Shown here one piece after another: positions 20,159-31,620 of a DNA stretch of 41,460 nt (the stretch's first letter is position 1; every line of letters begins with the position of its first letter). The translations under genes and the position numbers were made by a program. The notes beneath the pieces are model-generated. The model had not been told where the DNA came from. It was given only the letters and a program-made list of their open reading frames with translations, and made no database searches. The DNA comes from Gymnopilus junonius (taxonomy: Eukaryota; Basidiomycota; Agaricomycetes; Agaricales; Galerinaceae): positions 1-41,460 of the forward strand of contig JADNYJ010000289.1 in NCBI GenBank assembly GCA_015501075.1. The letters are read 5' to 3'.

Positions 20159-23120
20159 TTTTTTTTTTTTTTTTTTTTTTTTATATCAAGGATTTATATA
20201 CCGGTGCGCGAAAGCAGTCCGGTCGCAGATATACATACACCCGAAGTAATCTACCATTAAACTACGCCTAGAGCGAGACTGGCTCTCGCGGGCCGACTTA
20301 GGACCATAAAACAATGGGCCCGTACTCTCGTTGATGCCCCGACCGAAGGGAGGGGTCCAACAAAGCAGTGGAAGGGCACCGGAAGGGGGCCCGCCAACCA
20401 AACCCAACAGCCCAGGATGCGCGCATACTGTGTTAGCCACTGAAGGCAGACCATTTCGGGTCGCCGAAGCAGGGGGCCACACTTGTCTGTTGATATCGCC
20501 GAAGCTCCAGAACCCAGACCCCCACCCTCAACCCAGCAAAGCCGAAGCCCGCCAAGTATTAGGACTCTGTTCTGAGTGCACCCCAAACCGCCGAATCCAG
20601 CCAGCAGGAACAACCCCTACCTTGCCCGACCAAGTTATCCGACACCCCGAGGGGGGCGGTTGAAGGCGAATACCGTAGGATTAGCCTTCAAAAAGGATAC
20701 GAGCTGATCCAGACGAACTGGATAGTCGTGACGGTCGTGCTGGGGACACGTCTGGAACAAGTGATCACGAGTTTGGGTATGGTGGCCGCACTCGCAACTG
20801 GTGGATTCGGGGATGTTGAATCGAGAGTAGTACTCCCCAATGGGAGCATGGTTGGTGATGGCGCGAGTGACCCTTGTAAAGAGGGTCAGGTCGCCGCCTG
20901 CAGCTTGAAGCCAGGGACTGCCTCGTTTGGCCCGTGGTTCGAGTCGACCCCCGTCGAGGTCGGTGAGTGACAGAAATTGTTGCCCTGAATATGAGGGGTG
21001 CTGGAACAACTCTTGCCAGCCCTCCCCTGGATTATCGTCTGCTGCTTTGCGCAGAGAGGCAAGTGAATGTGGCGTGTTAGGCCCCACCGCTACAGAGAGC
21101 TCAGTCGCCATGAGATGAGCTTGATAATGTATGCCCCACTTCAGAGAAGATGGGACATGATGGAGGGAGATGTGGCAGCCAGGGCCCCTGGTCCACCACT
21201 CTGTAAGGGCGCGGATCACAGCCAAGGAATGACCCTGGCCGGAATGCACGGAGGCATCAAGCAGACCCCCCAAAGCCTTGGTGGAATCCGACAAGATAAT
21301 GATGTAGTCACAGTTGTCCATGGCGCAAGCCCGGACAATTGCAGTATGAAGGGAATAAAGCTCCGCATCCTCTGCAAGAGCATTCCCAGCCGCGTAGCGA
21401 GATGCATGCACCTCAACTCCCTGGCGAAAGACAAGCGAAGCTGCAGTAGCCTGCTTGTTCCGGTCAGTGGGGCGACTACCATCGCCGACACAGATCAGGG
21501 TGGATGGTTCCCGCTTCGAGGCCTCCCAGAAGCGGTCTAACCATTCGCGCCGGAGCCCAACCTTATCCTTGGGTGCCGGAGTGATATCAAAGTGAATTCC
21601 ATGATGTAACTCAAGGAAACGCCCACCTGGACGAGCCTCTGGAGCAAAGGGCTCCAGCGGCTCGCTGACTACATGGAGCATGTCATCGACGTCCATAACA
21701 GTACCCCGCACCTTAGCGTGCTGTGGGGCAGTCATAAAGGCAGCAGAGCGAGGGTGAGGAGTCGCTCCTTTGGAAAAGGGCACACTCAGAAGAGAGCGCA
21801 CCGGGTGAGTGTCCGATAGGGCCGCCATGCGCAGAACACCAACTGCAGCAGCACGTTTCAGGACTAAGTTGATAGGGACCAGGCCAGCAAGGGCCTCGAT
21901 CCCTCCAGTTGGGGAGGTGCGGAGAGCACCGGTAATCCAGAGCGCAGCATGACGTTGCATGCTGGTCAGTAGTTTAATGGTTCCCTGGCACTTAGCGCCT
22001 TGGAAGAACCACAAGCGAAGGCCGTATGTTGTGATAGGCAACACACAAGACCTGTAAAGCAGCCGCTTTTGCATGGGCGTGAGCCCCCTAGATGAGTTGC
22101 CAAGCATCCGCATCGCCTTAACGGTGGTGAAGGACTTGGTGGAGTAATACCGGACATGTTCGTGAAATGTCAATTTCCGGTCAAAGAAGAAACCCAAGTA
22201 CCGCCAAAACGGCTTGGGCGTCAGATGCTTGTCACGGGTGTAAGGAGCGTACCCCAGATCCATGGACGGATTGAACTCCGAGTGAGAACGATCAAAATGG
22301 AATAACTCCGTTTTGTCGTGCTCAAGAGCGAGGGCGAACTTTGTGAAGAGTTCGAAAATCACTGCATAGGACCTTTTCAAGGCTAAGCAGTTGGAGTCAA
22401 GGGTCTTTGACTGCACAATGAGTGTGCCGTCATCGACGTAGGAGAGCAGAGTGGTATCAGAGACTGACTCGTTCTGCATGAAGAGCTTAAGCACTGGTGC
22501 AAGGAAGAGTGCCGAAAGTCGAGATTTAGGGCACCCCTTGCAGGATGCCCTATTGGGAGATACTCGGGATTTCAGCAGGGAGTTATTACCCCACCTACTT
22601 TGCCAGCCAGCGCTGAAGGGGCCGGGTGCCAGAGGGTCGGACTTGTGCCCTCCCTATTTGGTGCTGTGCCAGGGGCTTAGAGTGCCTGACATCTTACAGC
22701 GGGGCCAGGGTCGTCTTACTAAGGACTCACACCAAGCAGCTTTACCAGCATTTGCCAGCCAGGGTCGGCTTACAGGTTGTTGCGGCTTTGCGCCCTACCA
22801 AGTAGGTACCTAGCCATCCGGCACCCCTCATTGCCGTGACTCTTAGGACTACACTTTTCACTCCCAACACCCCGGATTCAACTTAAGCCAATGATCGTGC
22901 TTATTATGCCGAGTTGACCGACAGAGGAGTTAGGTCTCTCGAGCCCAGATAGGGGGACTGCCCTGTCCGGCTACGGCCCATCAGTGTCCGGGTGTCAAAC
23001 CGGTCTTTACTTCCCGTCCCCAGGCATGAGGTTCGCTGGTGCCAACCGGCGCGGATCCCCCCATGTCCCAGGTCTCTGCCTTGCCACGTTCATAACCCGG
23101 AGTACCAATCCAGGAGTACA
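20159..23120 (-). mobile_element. Non-autonomous LINE-like retrotransposon, copy 2
   Basis: In minus orientation it starts at 23120 and ends in a 24-base poly(T) on the plus strand (20159-20182). Its first 600 bp match copy 1 from about 11002 to 11600. It then carries about 980 bp of RT sequence that copy 1 lacks, followed by the shared RNase H, C-terminal and 3' untranslated parts. By eye the two copies are more than 90% identical. It is 5'-truncated relative to copy 1, losing the tRNA-like head, and I saw no clear target duplication. The right flank at 23121 leads directly into KDZ transposase sequence, so it inserted in or next to that gene. Confidence 0.82.
20635..22520 (-). CDS. LINE RT (C-terminal half), RNase H and zinc-binding tail
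   Basis: An open frame of about 620 residues without stops. It enters at RT motif B-like GCPKSRLSALFLAPVLKLF (22520), then YVDDGTLIV with the catalytic DD pair, ALEHDKTELFHF, KPFWRYLGFFFDRKL, then thumb and connection helices with MRMLGNSSRGLTPMQKRLLY. RNase H follows with VGDGSRPTDRN, NALAEDAELYSL and IIILSDSTKALGGL. The end has CECGHHTQTRDHLFQTCPQH. There is no ATG at the start. The frame simply enters from the non-coding 5' region, because fingers, first catalytic Asp, endonuclease and ORF1 are missing. A polypeptide might be made but could not reverse-transcribe alone. The frame's integrity indicates a young copy. Confidence 0.82.
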
Positions 23121-23210
23121 TCTTTTTAATTTTAGTGTGCTAAACAAGTAAAATAGGTTCAGAGAGCTCTGATCATTTAAATAGGGGTGAAGATAGTCAA
23201 GCTGATGGTT

Positions 23211-25517
23211 CAGGTACTAATGTCATTTTTTTCCTCTTTTTATTTAGTATATGACAGTGCTTCCAGGTTTAGATCCCCCAGGAGATAATAGAGAAGATGA
23301 CACTGCTGTTCATCCAAGTGAATATCTTCACCAATGATGCCCTCTTTGCTTTGGAGGAAAAGATTGGCATAAGCCAGAAGAACTGTATGCTGTGATTTAT
23401 TATGTCTATTGAATTAACTTAACAATGAATAATATAGCTTTGATGGAATTGTATGCATTGATGCCAATTTCACACAGAAGAGAAGAAAATCTCAAGGAAA
23501 TGCATGGTCTATTCCACGTCAACATCCAGAGACATTATTTGTACCACCTGAAGATGTTGCTGTCATGGAAGTTACTGTGGAGACTGCTCGGCCAGCTAAA
23601 CATAAACCAGTAGCTAATGATGCTTATGAACCTGGTATGAAGGTTCCTTCTGCAACCTTGGATGAATGTCATGAATCATTCATAGCTGCTGACTCAAATA
23701 GAGTCAAGGCAAGCACACAGTTTTTTACTGATACTGGCTTGATGGCCTTGCTTTGTCAACATGATCGGGTGCTCTGGCTTGTAAATATGACTTCAGCTGG
23801 TGAAAAGCAATACTATGCTCTTTGTTTGCTTGAGAAGCTCTTTGAACACATTCCTACTGCAATGCGAATAGGTGTATTATATGACATTGGTTGCCAGCTT
23901 CATCATAGCTGCCTGAAGTATAACTTTCTTGGAAATGTGTTGGATCGCATTACTTTTGGAATATCTGTCTTTCATGCCTATGGACATCAGTGGCCATGTC
24001 AGATTATCTACTATCCTAGAAAATGTCAGGGCTTTGGGCTCACTGATGGTGAAGGATGTGAGCGGTTTTGGAGTTCTATTAAGGCTTTGATACCATCCTT
24101 GCGAGTCTCAGGATATTATACCCGCATCTATGCTCTTGATACTAAAGTCAAACATCTTGATGAAATATCTCTTGTAGGAATGGGGAAATGGCTACAGAGA
24201 AAATGGAAAATGACTGATGGAAAAAAGACTGCATCATCTACAATACTAGATGCTTTGTATCAGAAGGGGGTGACAGAAGAGGCTCTAAGAAAGGAATGGT
24301 CAAATCAGGTTCAAGAACAAACAAAGCCTTTGCCTAGACAATCAAAGAATCTAGCAGACAAGGAAATACATTCAATTCTTGCTCTGAAAGAAAATCAAAA
24401 GAGCTACCAAGTTGAAATTGCAGCACTTGAAGATATGATAATGACAGAAAACTTTGGCCCTGGAATGACAGTCTTAGAGGTTCAGGCACAGCTCCAGGAG
24501 CTTAACAAAAAATATAAAAACACTTCCAAGTCTATTAATGAAAAAACAGTCAAGCTGTCATTAACTGACCAGGAAAACTTAAAGAAGCTTTTAGGCAACA
24601 AGTTTCTTCAGGTACGAATGAATGCATTGGCAGTCAAGCAGCGCATTCGAGAAAGGCTTCGTCACCGCAAATATGAGCTAGAGAGCTTTGGAAACTCCTA
24701 CCGTAATGCTGTAAACCATCAGAAACTGCAACAGCATGCAGAACAGCAAATAAAGCGCAAAGAACCTGGCATTCAAAACCTTGCACGAACATATAACAAG
24801 CTTTGTTCAGAGTTAGAAAAGCTGATTCAGACCAAATCTGCTCCAATAGGTGCCAGAGTACCCTCAAAAATCAGTCTTGATGGTCTTTTCAAGCTCGACA
24901 TTGATCATGATATCTGGCAAGATGATGATTTGATAAATGATCTTGATGCTGCTATTGAAGTACCTGATTGGCTTGGTAATGATGATATACGTGCAGGAAT
25001 AAAAGCTCTTCTTCAGTATGACAGATGTAAAGAGGAAGAAAGAAGGTTGATAAAAGAAAGACAAGCAATGCAGGAGTGGTTTATAGAAGAGTGGAGTCTT
25101 GCAAACCTTGCCTTGGAATGTGTGGAGGATGACCAGGATATAAATTTGGCATATCAATTTGAGCAACATAAAATCAAGCTGCTCCATTTGTGTTTGCATT
25201 GGAAGACAGCAGTATCCAATTTACCATGTTCTTTACCTGAATGTTGGGGTCCTACAGATGATGAGCTACAATGGGCAAAGGAATATCAAGTTACAGAACA
25301 AGTAGCTTTAGTGTCAAGAGATAGAGATGAAGATGTCCAAGATGTTGATTCTGATCTAGAAGCAATTGCTAATCCTGAGGATATCAATGAGTATTTTCAT
25401 GATCATGTGGAGGATAGTGATATAGAGCTTTCAGATGGAGAATTTGAGGATTATGATGAAGCAGAATTGGTAGATGCCATCGAGGGCATTGATCTTGCAG
25501 AAGAATTCAGATACTGA
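23211..25517 (+). pseudogene. KDZ (Kyakuja-Dileera-Zisupton) transposase, 5'-truncated
   Basis: A partial exon (about 23248-23384) reads LPGLDPPGDNREDD and RCPLCFGG-like cysteine sequence with TGA at 23335-23337 in place of CGA (HQ-stop-CPLCFGGKDWHK). A 53-nt phase-2 intron (23385-23437) leads to LFDGIVCIDANFTQKRRKS, carrying the first Asp (23460-23462). The 650-residue frame then gives DTGLMALLCQHDRVLWL, LYDIGCQLHH (D107), FHAYGHQWPCQ and GLTDGEGCERFWSSI (E163). These are the KDZ signatures. It continues with a long coiled-coil, Lys/Glu-rich region and an acidic C-terminus (EDSDIELSDGEFEDYDEAE), ending TGA at 25515. The upstream CxC cysteine-cluster domain is absent. LINE copy 2 abuts at 23120. 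KDZ enzymes are cut-and-paste transposases leaving 8-bp duplications. The core could be intact but the gene is not. Confidence 0.85.
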
Positions 25518-26404
25518 CTGTACTTGTATTTAAACCCAATACAATGTTTTTATAGATGAAAAATTACTCATCTGCAGCCTTCAATTTGAAAGGCCTTTGG
25601 CTGCAATGATAGGTTTTGTAATGCTGAGTGGTATATATTTCGTCTGCATAATATCAATTGCCTTACTGGACCTAAGAATGCTTAGTAACCTGATCACTGG
25701 ACTGTTTATGTAAGGTTACTACCATTCTTGTACTCATAGGTAGATACTCCCACTCCATGATATACAACACATTTCTTGCTCTTGGTACCCCATTCCTCTT
25801 TCAGTGAGAGTTCACCTCTAACCTCATCAGCTGAGCACCCTGCAACTGCTCCCCTGTTGAGGGTGACATGATCTCTTCCTAGAGTCACAAGGACTCTCAT
25901 GCTGGCCCTCTATCCAGCTGTCTTCAAGCTCCCCTCACCTCCTTTCTTCAGCCTAAGAAGTTGCTTTACAGCATGGTGTCACAATGGTGGGGGCACTATG
26001 GACTTCTAACCACATGCTGAAGCTGCCCACAATACATCAATGGGAGCTAATTACACCAAGTTGATGTAAACATGCTCACACCTCATATGAAAGGTCCATT
26101 GCAGTGCTCAGAGGAGCATGGCACCCTTAACAGGGCAAAGTTGACTTGACATTCTTGAGGTGTCAAGTTGGTGCAGAAGTATACAACTTACATCACAGAA
26201 CCCTGTCTTCGAGCCATGTAAATTTGCTGTGCAAAGGTGTTTCTTATCACTACCATCTGGCCCTTACAAGTTGGCTGAAAACCCTTCTGCCCATCAATTG
26301 TGAGGACTGGATCACTCCTCCTTAGATGGGATATATTATATCAAGATTCTGTTTTAGTCTACTCCCTCATGGTTGCCTCAAATAGGATTCCAGGATGAAC
26401 TATT
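25518..26404. other. no recognised gene between KDZ and copia element
   Basis: Only short ORFs occur. The 3' end and terminal repeat of the KDZ element should lie here but I could not identify them. Around 25900-26010 a CT-rich stretch followed by GGTGTCACAATGGTGG resembles the edge of an LTR element, without a partner in the window. Confidence 0.3.
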
Positions 26405-26828
26405 TATCGAGCAGCAAATGGTACATACAGTGAGCAACCACTGTATGCACGATGCGCTCTGCATAGTATCGATGTAGCTACTAGCTTACCTGGGTTGTGA
26501 GAGGCTGGTGACTACTTAGGCTACTACTTAGAAGTGCAAATGACTTAGATTAGGACACTGTTTAGAGCGTCCTTATATACCTACAGGACATGCAGTGACT
26601 AACTATGTATGAGTAATGCATAAGGCAATTACTCAGCTAATTACTATGTAATTACTAATATCTACTCATAAGATGAGTAATATGCTCACTAAGTGATCAC
26701 ATGTTTTAGTCATATAAGATGACTGTGATACTCTGTCATCACTGGATCTAGTCGCATATAGACATGTCTGATCATGCGTGTCATGTGAGTCATGTGATGT
26801 AGTCACATGGACACTTATCATGTCAACA
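26405..26828 (-). repeat. copia 3' LTR
   Basis: From TATCGAGCAGCAA to TTATCATGTCAACA on the plus strand (TGTTGACATG at the element's LTR start). It matches 34281-35254 along its length once the 567-bp MITE and one target duplicate are removed from the latter. It contains the uninterrupted ACTACTTAGAAGTGC, the empty site for that MITE. Short inverted motifs such as GATGAGTAATATGCTCA occur. Confidence 0.88.
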
Positions 26829-26840
26829 CTCCCCCTCAAG
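26829..26840 (-). promoter_or_regulatory. polypurine tract of copia element
   Basis: On the minus strand CTTGAGGGGGAG directly precedes the LTR start TGTTGACA, which is the expected place and composition of the plus-strand primer. Confidence 0.85.
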
Positions 26841-26889
26841 TAGTGCCGCGTTAGTGCACATACTTGTTCTGACATGATGTGTCAGTATT

Positions 26890-29116
26890 CTATTCTAAGG
26901 GATAGAACTCTATGCCTAGAGCCTGTCTATGTTTAAGGAACAGGGTAGGACCTAGATTTTTGGTGAATATATCGGCAACATTTTTGTCCGTAGGGACGTG
27001 CTCTATTTTAATGTTCCCAAGTTCTATTTGTTCCCGGATATAGTGGTAGCGTATTTCAATGTGCTTTATCCCTTTTTGGGTGAGGGATTTTGCGAGTTAA
27101 AAATAGCTCCATGACTATCTCCATATAAGGGAACATATGGGATTGACATCCCGAGTTCTTGGAATAGAATTTTAAACCATGCACAGTCTCGTGCACAGTC
27201 AGAGAGTGCCATGTATTCTGCCATTGTGGATGATGTTGATACTAGAGTCTGCATTTTGGAGTGCCATTTGATACTCCCGCTAGCAAGGGAAAAGAAGTAT
27301 CCCTGCATAGATCACACATGCGATCAGGCTCTGTTCTATCATCACCGTATGAGGCATCACAGTAGGCATACAAGCCTTTATCGCTGTTTCCATCGAACAC
27401 AAGTGCATAGTTGCACATACCAACAAGGTAGCGCATGATATATTTAGCATGGTTCAGATGTTCATCAGATGGGTTTGCAGTGAACTCAGCCATCTGTGTT
27501 ACAGCAAAGGCTATATCGGGTCGTGTTCCTAGCATTAAATATAGCAGGGAACCGATCACCGATTGATACTCTGACTGAAGTGAAGCTGAACTCGTGCCTG
27601 TAAAGGGTTCTGGCTTATATCTGGTAGGTAATGGAGTCTGTGCTGCTTTCGCATTCGTCATTCTGAAGCATGTAAGAATCTTATTAAGGTACGGCATTTG
27701 ATCGATATAGGTATTGCCTTTAATGTACCTGATTCTCATGCAGAGAAACTCCTGACATACACCTAGGTCTCGACATTCCCATGCAGTCATAAATAGCTGC
27801 TTCTTCTGTTGGACTAATTCGGTGTTAGGACCTGTGACGATAATGTCATCAACATATGCCAACATAATGACAAGGGTCCCGTCGCTATGTCTTGTGACAA
27901 ATATGCCAGCATCAGCATATAGGCATGTGAAACCAAGCTCTTTAAGGGAGTGATCAAGTTCAGACCACCATGCACATGCGCTTGTTTTAGCCCATAGATA
28001 GCTTTGAGTAGGCAAAGTACTTTCTTCTCTTGTCCCTTAATGGTAAAGCCATCAGGCTGTTCCATATATATCTCCTTGTCAAGTTTCCATATAGGAAAGC
28101 TGATTTGACATCAAGGGACTCTATGCGCCATTTCTCAAGAGTCGCTAAGGCTAAGATTGTTCAGACTGACTTGAACCGAACAACCGGTGAGAAGATCTGT
28201 CATAGTCTAGGCCTTCTATTTGGGAAAATCCCTTGGCAACTAGACAGGCTTTTTTATGTCCATCGGACTTAATATCAAAAACCCAATGATTTTTGATGGC
28301 CTTTCAGCCTGGAGGTAGGTCAGCAAGCTCATAAACTTTTCGTTTATGAAGGGCCTCTAATTCTTTGAATTGAGCCTTGTGCCATTCCTGTTGTTGATCG
28401 GCAGGTAGCCATCTAAGATCTTTACTAGTCCAATTTCGGATGTTCAATGGATCTGGAAGTGCACTATCGGAAATTGCCTTAGAAAGTAAATAGGCATGCC
28501 AATGTGCTCCCCCTTCCGCTCTCATATTGGGATTATATGGGTACTCAGCCACGTGGTCACTAGAGGCCATAGACAAATTTGGAGTGGATCCGGTTATGTC
28601 TAATTTATGCCGGCGATCTCTATCGGTGGTTGTACCAGGAGGGTATACGTTCCCTTCTTTTTGCGTACTTTTACTCTCATGAGTGCTCCTTCTTGGAGCA
28701 TCACTGGCAGCTCCCCCTGATGGACTGGCACGGGGTTTCCACGGTGCAGGTGGTGGGAGATTAGAACTCGGTCCTTGCCTAGGAGTAGAAGGCATACTTG
28801 GACGAGTATCTGCTGGTGACTCGGGAGGTGGAGTCCTGGGTGGCTTGTCATCATGAGGTACCTCAGTCTCACTTGACGGATTATTTGGGGGTGGTCTATA
28901 GGACGGTTCATCACCATCGTGAGAATCACTGTCCTCCACTTCCAAAACAGGTTCCTCCGGGGAGGTGCACTTACGTATTTGGGTAAGCGGTGGTACTTTA
29001 GCCTTTTGGCATTTAGGAAACAAATGTTCATCAAAAAGCGCTGTGGCAGCTATGAATAGAACATTGTTGGGGCTTCGCATGAACATTACGATGCTTTTAC
29101 GTAAGTAAAACATCAT
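26890..29116 (-). pseudogene. copia reverse transcriptase and RNase H
   Basis: The minus strand starts with MRSPNNVLFIAATALFDEHL and a long Pro/Ser-rich linker (typical of the IN-RT spacer), then DLRWLPADQQQEWHKAQFKE. TGA at 28304-28306 replaces CGA in PPG-stop-KAIKNHWVF. RT continues in shifted frames: KACLVAKGFSQIEGLDY, LKAIYGLKQA, and MLAYVDDIIVTGPN with catalytic YVDD (about 27870), then IGSLLYLMLGTRPDIAFAV. RNase H has YAYCDASYGDD, STSSTMAEYMALSDCARD and LYGDSHGAI. After a frameshift near 27085 the end reads [18 protein letters not shown] and VADIFTKNL, stopping at 26890. At least three frameshifts are needed. The enzyme would copy element RNA in virus-like particles, but this copy is dead. 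Confidence 0.87.
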
Positions 29117-29446
29117 TCTTTTAGAGGACGTTCTTGTAACGCTCTGTGATCCCGCAGCATCTCAACATGTCTGCAATCAGGACAATGGCGTGCTTGTTCG
29201 GCTTGGTCCGGCTCTGCAGTCAAGCGATGGCGTGCTTGTCTGGCTTTATCCGCATATCCTTCTGCATGTTGTCTTTTTCTTCAACAAACCATTGGTTCTT
29301 GTCATGGCAGTATTCTGTGTTTGTTGTTAAATTTCACTGCTGTGAAACTTATTTTGTATGTATAAATATTAATAGGCTTGTTTGGTGGAAATATCTTTTT
29401 GTAAGATGGCTGTGAATGGTGCCCTAGTGTAAGGTGGTTATATTTA

Positions 29447-29525
29447 GATTCAGATTATTTTTAAATGCTGCATCTTGTCCGCTGATATAAGCAGCATCCC
29501 TCCGCCACTTATATAATATAATAAG
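29447..29525 (+). repeat. diverged direct repeat, copy A (LTR-like)
   Basis: TTATATTTAGATT...CCCTCCGCCACTTATATAAT. It aligns with 30347-30445 with small indels. The TATATAA near its end suggests an LTR promoter. Confidence 0.5.
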
Positions 29526-29536
29526 TTACAAGGGCT

Positions 29537-29544
29537 GCTGGACC
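29537..29544 (+). repeat. 8-bp target duplication (left) of hAT MITE 1
   Basis: GCTGGACC, repeated exactly at 30134-30141. Confidence 0.85.
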
Positions 29545-30133
29545 TAGTGTTTGAAAGTCCAGTCCAGTATGGTTTTTGGGTGCCCAAGGACCCTAACCGA
29601 GACTGAGACCAGTTAGGTAAAATTAGAAATGTCTAAATAACTGGACTGGACTGCAACTAACTGGTCTTGATCAGTCTTGTGCAGTTATTTGCAGTTATAT
29701 AACTGGTTTTAACTGGTTACAGTTATGACCAGTTTTTTTTGGCATAAATAATTGTCTCATAGTGTAAACTAAATGAATCACAATTTTTACGGTCAAAATG
29801 AGCCCAAGAACATCACAAACGGTTGAGAAATGATAAAATTAGAGCAGATTCAATGATTTTTGCGAGTATTGCTATAACTTTTTTGATTCTCAACTGAATT
29901 TTACGTTTCTTGGGTCGTTCAAAAGCTATAATATGTGGGTATAATTGTGCAAAATTTCAGAATTTTATGACCAGTTTAAGTGGTTACAAAAATTCTAAAA
30001 TCCAGACTAACTGCTAACCAGATGAACTGTGGTTTACAGTTACAATGGTTAGTATATTTTGCGGTTAGCATTGGTTAAAGTCTGGTTTGGTCTCGGTTAA
30101 TTTACAGTTAATTAACTGGACTTCCAAACACTA
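29545..30133. mobile_element. non-autonomous hAT element (MITE 1), 589 bp
   Basis: Ends TAGTGTTTGAAAGTCCAGT and, on the complement of the other end, TAGTGTTTGGAAGTCCAGT, one mismatch in 19. The flanking 8-bp duplication GCTGGACC and the TAGNGTTTG-type terminus are typical of hAT elements. Many copies of AACTGG / CCAGTT lie near both ends, like hAT subterminal transposase-binding motifs. No ORF is present, so movement would need a transposase in trans. Confidence 0.85.
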
Positions 30134-30141
30134 GCTGGACC
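30134..30141 (+). repeat. 8-bp target duplication (right) of hAT MITE 1
   Basis: GCTGGACC, same as 29537-29544. Confidence 0.85.
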
Positions 30142-30346
30142 CTTCAAGCTCTGGCACCTATTTATTTGATAGTTTTAGTACAGCTGTACCATTGTACCCT
30201 GAATCTCTTATCTTATGTATATACATGAACAACTATATCAATATCTGCATCAAAGGACTTGACAATACTGTCATGAAAACCTTTATTCTCATCATCAGAT
30301 TATTGAACCAGAGTCTGTTAAGAAATTGAGTAGTGTGTGGCAAAAG

Positions 30347-30445
30347 GCAGCTATATTTAGATTTGACTTATTATTAGTATCCAGAGCTGGGTGTGTGATT
30401 ATATCAGCAGCGTTCCTCCGCCGCTTATATAATCTAATATCTGTG
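30347..30445 (+). repeat. diverged direct repeat, copy B (LTR-like)
   Basis: CTATATTTAGATT...TCCTCCGCCGCTTATATAAT. Partner of 29447-29525. It is preceded by TGTTAAGAAATTGAGTAGTG, a possible LTR start. Confidence 0.5.
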
Positions 30446-30564
30446 CCAAGGTACTATCAGATTCGCTGTTCAAGGTGTGTTCTATTTTATTCTGAAGGGC
30501 ATATATTTAAATTTTACCTATCATCATATATAGGTGGTCTAATACTATTATATGCATTCTAATA

Positions 30565-31620
30565 CTATTTGCGAAGCAGGAAAAGCATTGTCCTGCGAAG
30601 CAGTGGCCCACTAAAACAAGTCATATTAGAAGGATGTCCGCGATATCGAGGAATATCATCAACTCGATTTGGGGAAAGTTTATTTGCCCGTGTATCCTTT
30701 GGAAGGAACACATATGCCCCACATCCTAACACCCATAGGTGTGACAAATCAGGCTTTTCTCCATTGATTAATTCAAATGGAGATTTCCAGTCGAGTCGAC
30801 GCACGGGAGTTCTATTGTATAAATAGACTGCGTGTATGACGCAAAACTCCCACCAGCTGTCAGGGAGACAGGCTAATAGGTGCATAGACTCGGCTTTCTC
30901 ATCTAAAGTCTGATTGAAGCATTCAGCTCGACCATTCATTTGGGGCTGATGAGGTACACTTCTTTGGATCTCAATTCCAAGATCTTTAAGGATTTCAATA
31001 TATTCCTTATCAATGTATTCACCGCCATTGTCGCTCATCCACTCTTCGACTTTGGCATTATACTTGGTTTTTACCATGGCTAAAAATTGTCTGGTAGCAT
31101 CTTTCGCATCACTCTTGCTTTGAGGAGCATGACCCAAGTATTTGACATGTGATCATCAATAAAGGAAATGAAATATTTGTACCAGTGATATGAAATCACC
31201 GGATACTCCTTAAGGTCTGAATGGATCTGCTGGAATGGTCTGGTTGCACATTTGACATTGTCTGGGAAAGAGCGTGAATGCATCTTTCCTTTTGCGCAAC
31301 CTTCGCATATACCAGCTCCTTCGGGACTTTAATAGATGGGAAGTTTTCGGAATTAGCCTTAAACTTCTGAACACTTGAGTGGAAGGGTGTCCAAGTCATC
31401 TATGCCATAGATCGTAATCTTTGGCATGTACCAATTCCATCGTGATCAAGTTCTTTCCAGAGATGATCTGCGACTTAACCCAAAACATAGTGTCATGATG
31501 AGAATGCTTCGGCAATGCATTTAAAATGGTGCGGCTATTCTCTTTGGATATGAAATTAAGTGATCGTGAATCACCTGATACAATATTATTTGCGCTGAGG
31601 ATCTGACCCATCGACAGAAG
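30565..31620 (-). pseudogene. copia integrase
   Basis: On the minus strand zinc-finger remnants (DLWHR, CEGCAKGK) precede IHSDLKEYPVISYHWYKYF with the first Asp of the triad, then WMSDNGGEYIDKEY (second Asp) and HQPQMNGRAECFNQTLDEK with the catalytic Glu. CVIHAVYLYNRTPVRRLDWK and HLWVLGCGAYVFLPKD follow. Reading needs shifts near 31110 and 31330 and ends near 30565 where the foreign insert begins. Integrase would join element cDNA to host DNA. This copy is disrupted. Confidence 0.87.

Larger units (their letters stand above)
29117..30564. mobile_element. foreign DNA nested in copia pol, with diverged direct repeats
   Basis: Copia coding breaks off between integrase (ends about 30565, minus) and RT (resumes 29116, minus). 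The insert holds two diverged direct repeats sharing TATATTTAGATT, CTCCGCC and CTTATATAAT (about 29447-29525 and 30347-30445), which look like pieces of LTRs of another small element. A hAT-type element (29545-30133) lies just after the first. No coding capacity is recognised. Exact boundaries and target duplication of the outer insertion were not resolved. Confidence 0.55.

Noticed and set aside
20186..20663. ORFs on both strands in the LINE 3' tail (also 12474-12951)
   Set aside because: Open because of high GC content. The frames show no known domain and lie after the stop of the RT/RNase H frame.
21067..21540. 157-residue plus-strand ORF
   Set aside because: Exact antisense shadow of the LINE RNase H frame.
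24864..25199. Minus-strand ORF over the KDZ tail
   Set aside because: Shadow of the coding strand; low-complexity Ile/Tyr composition.
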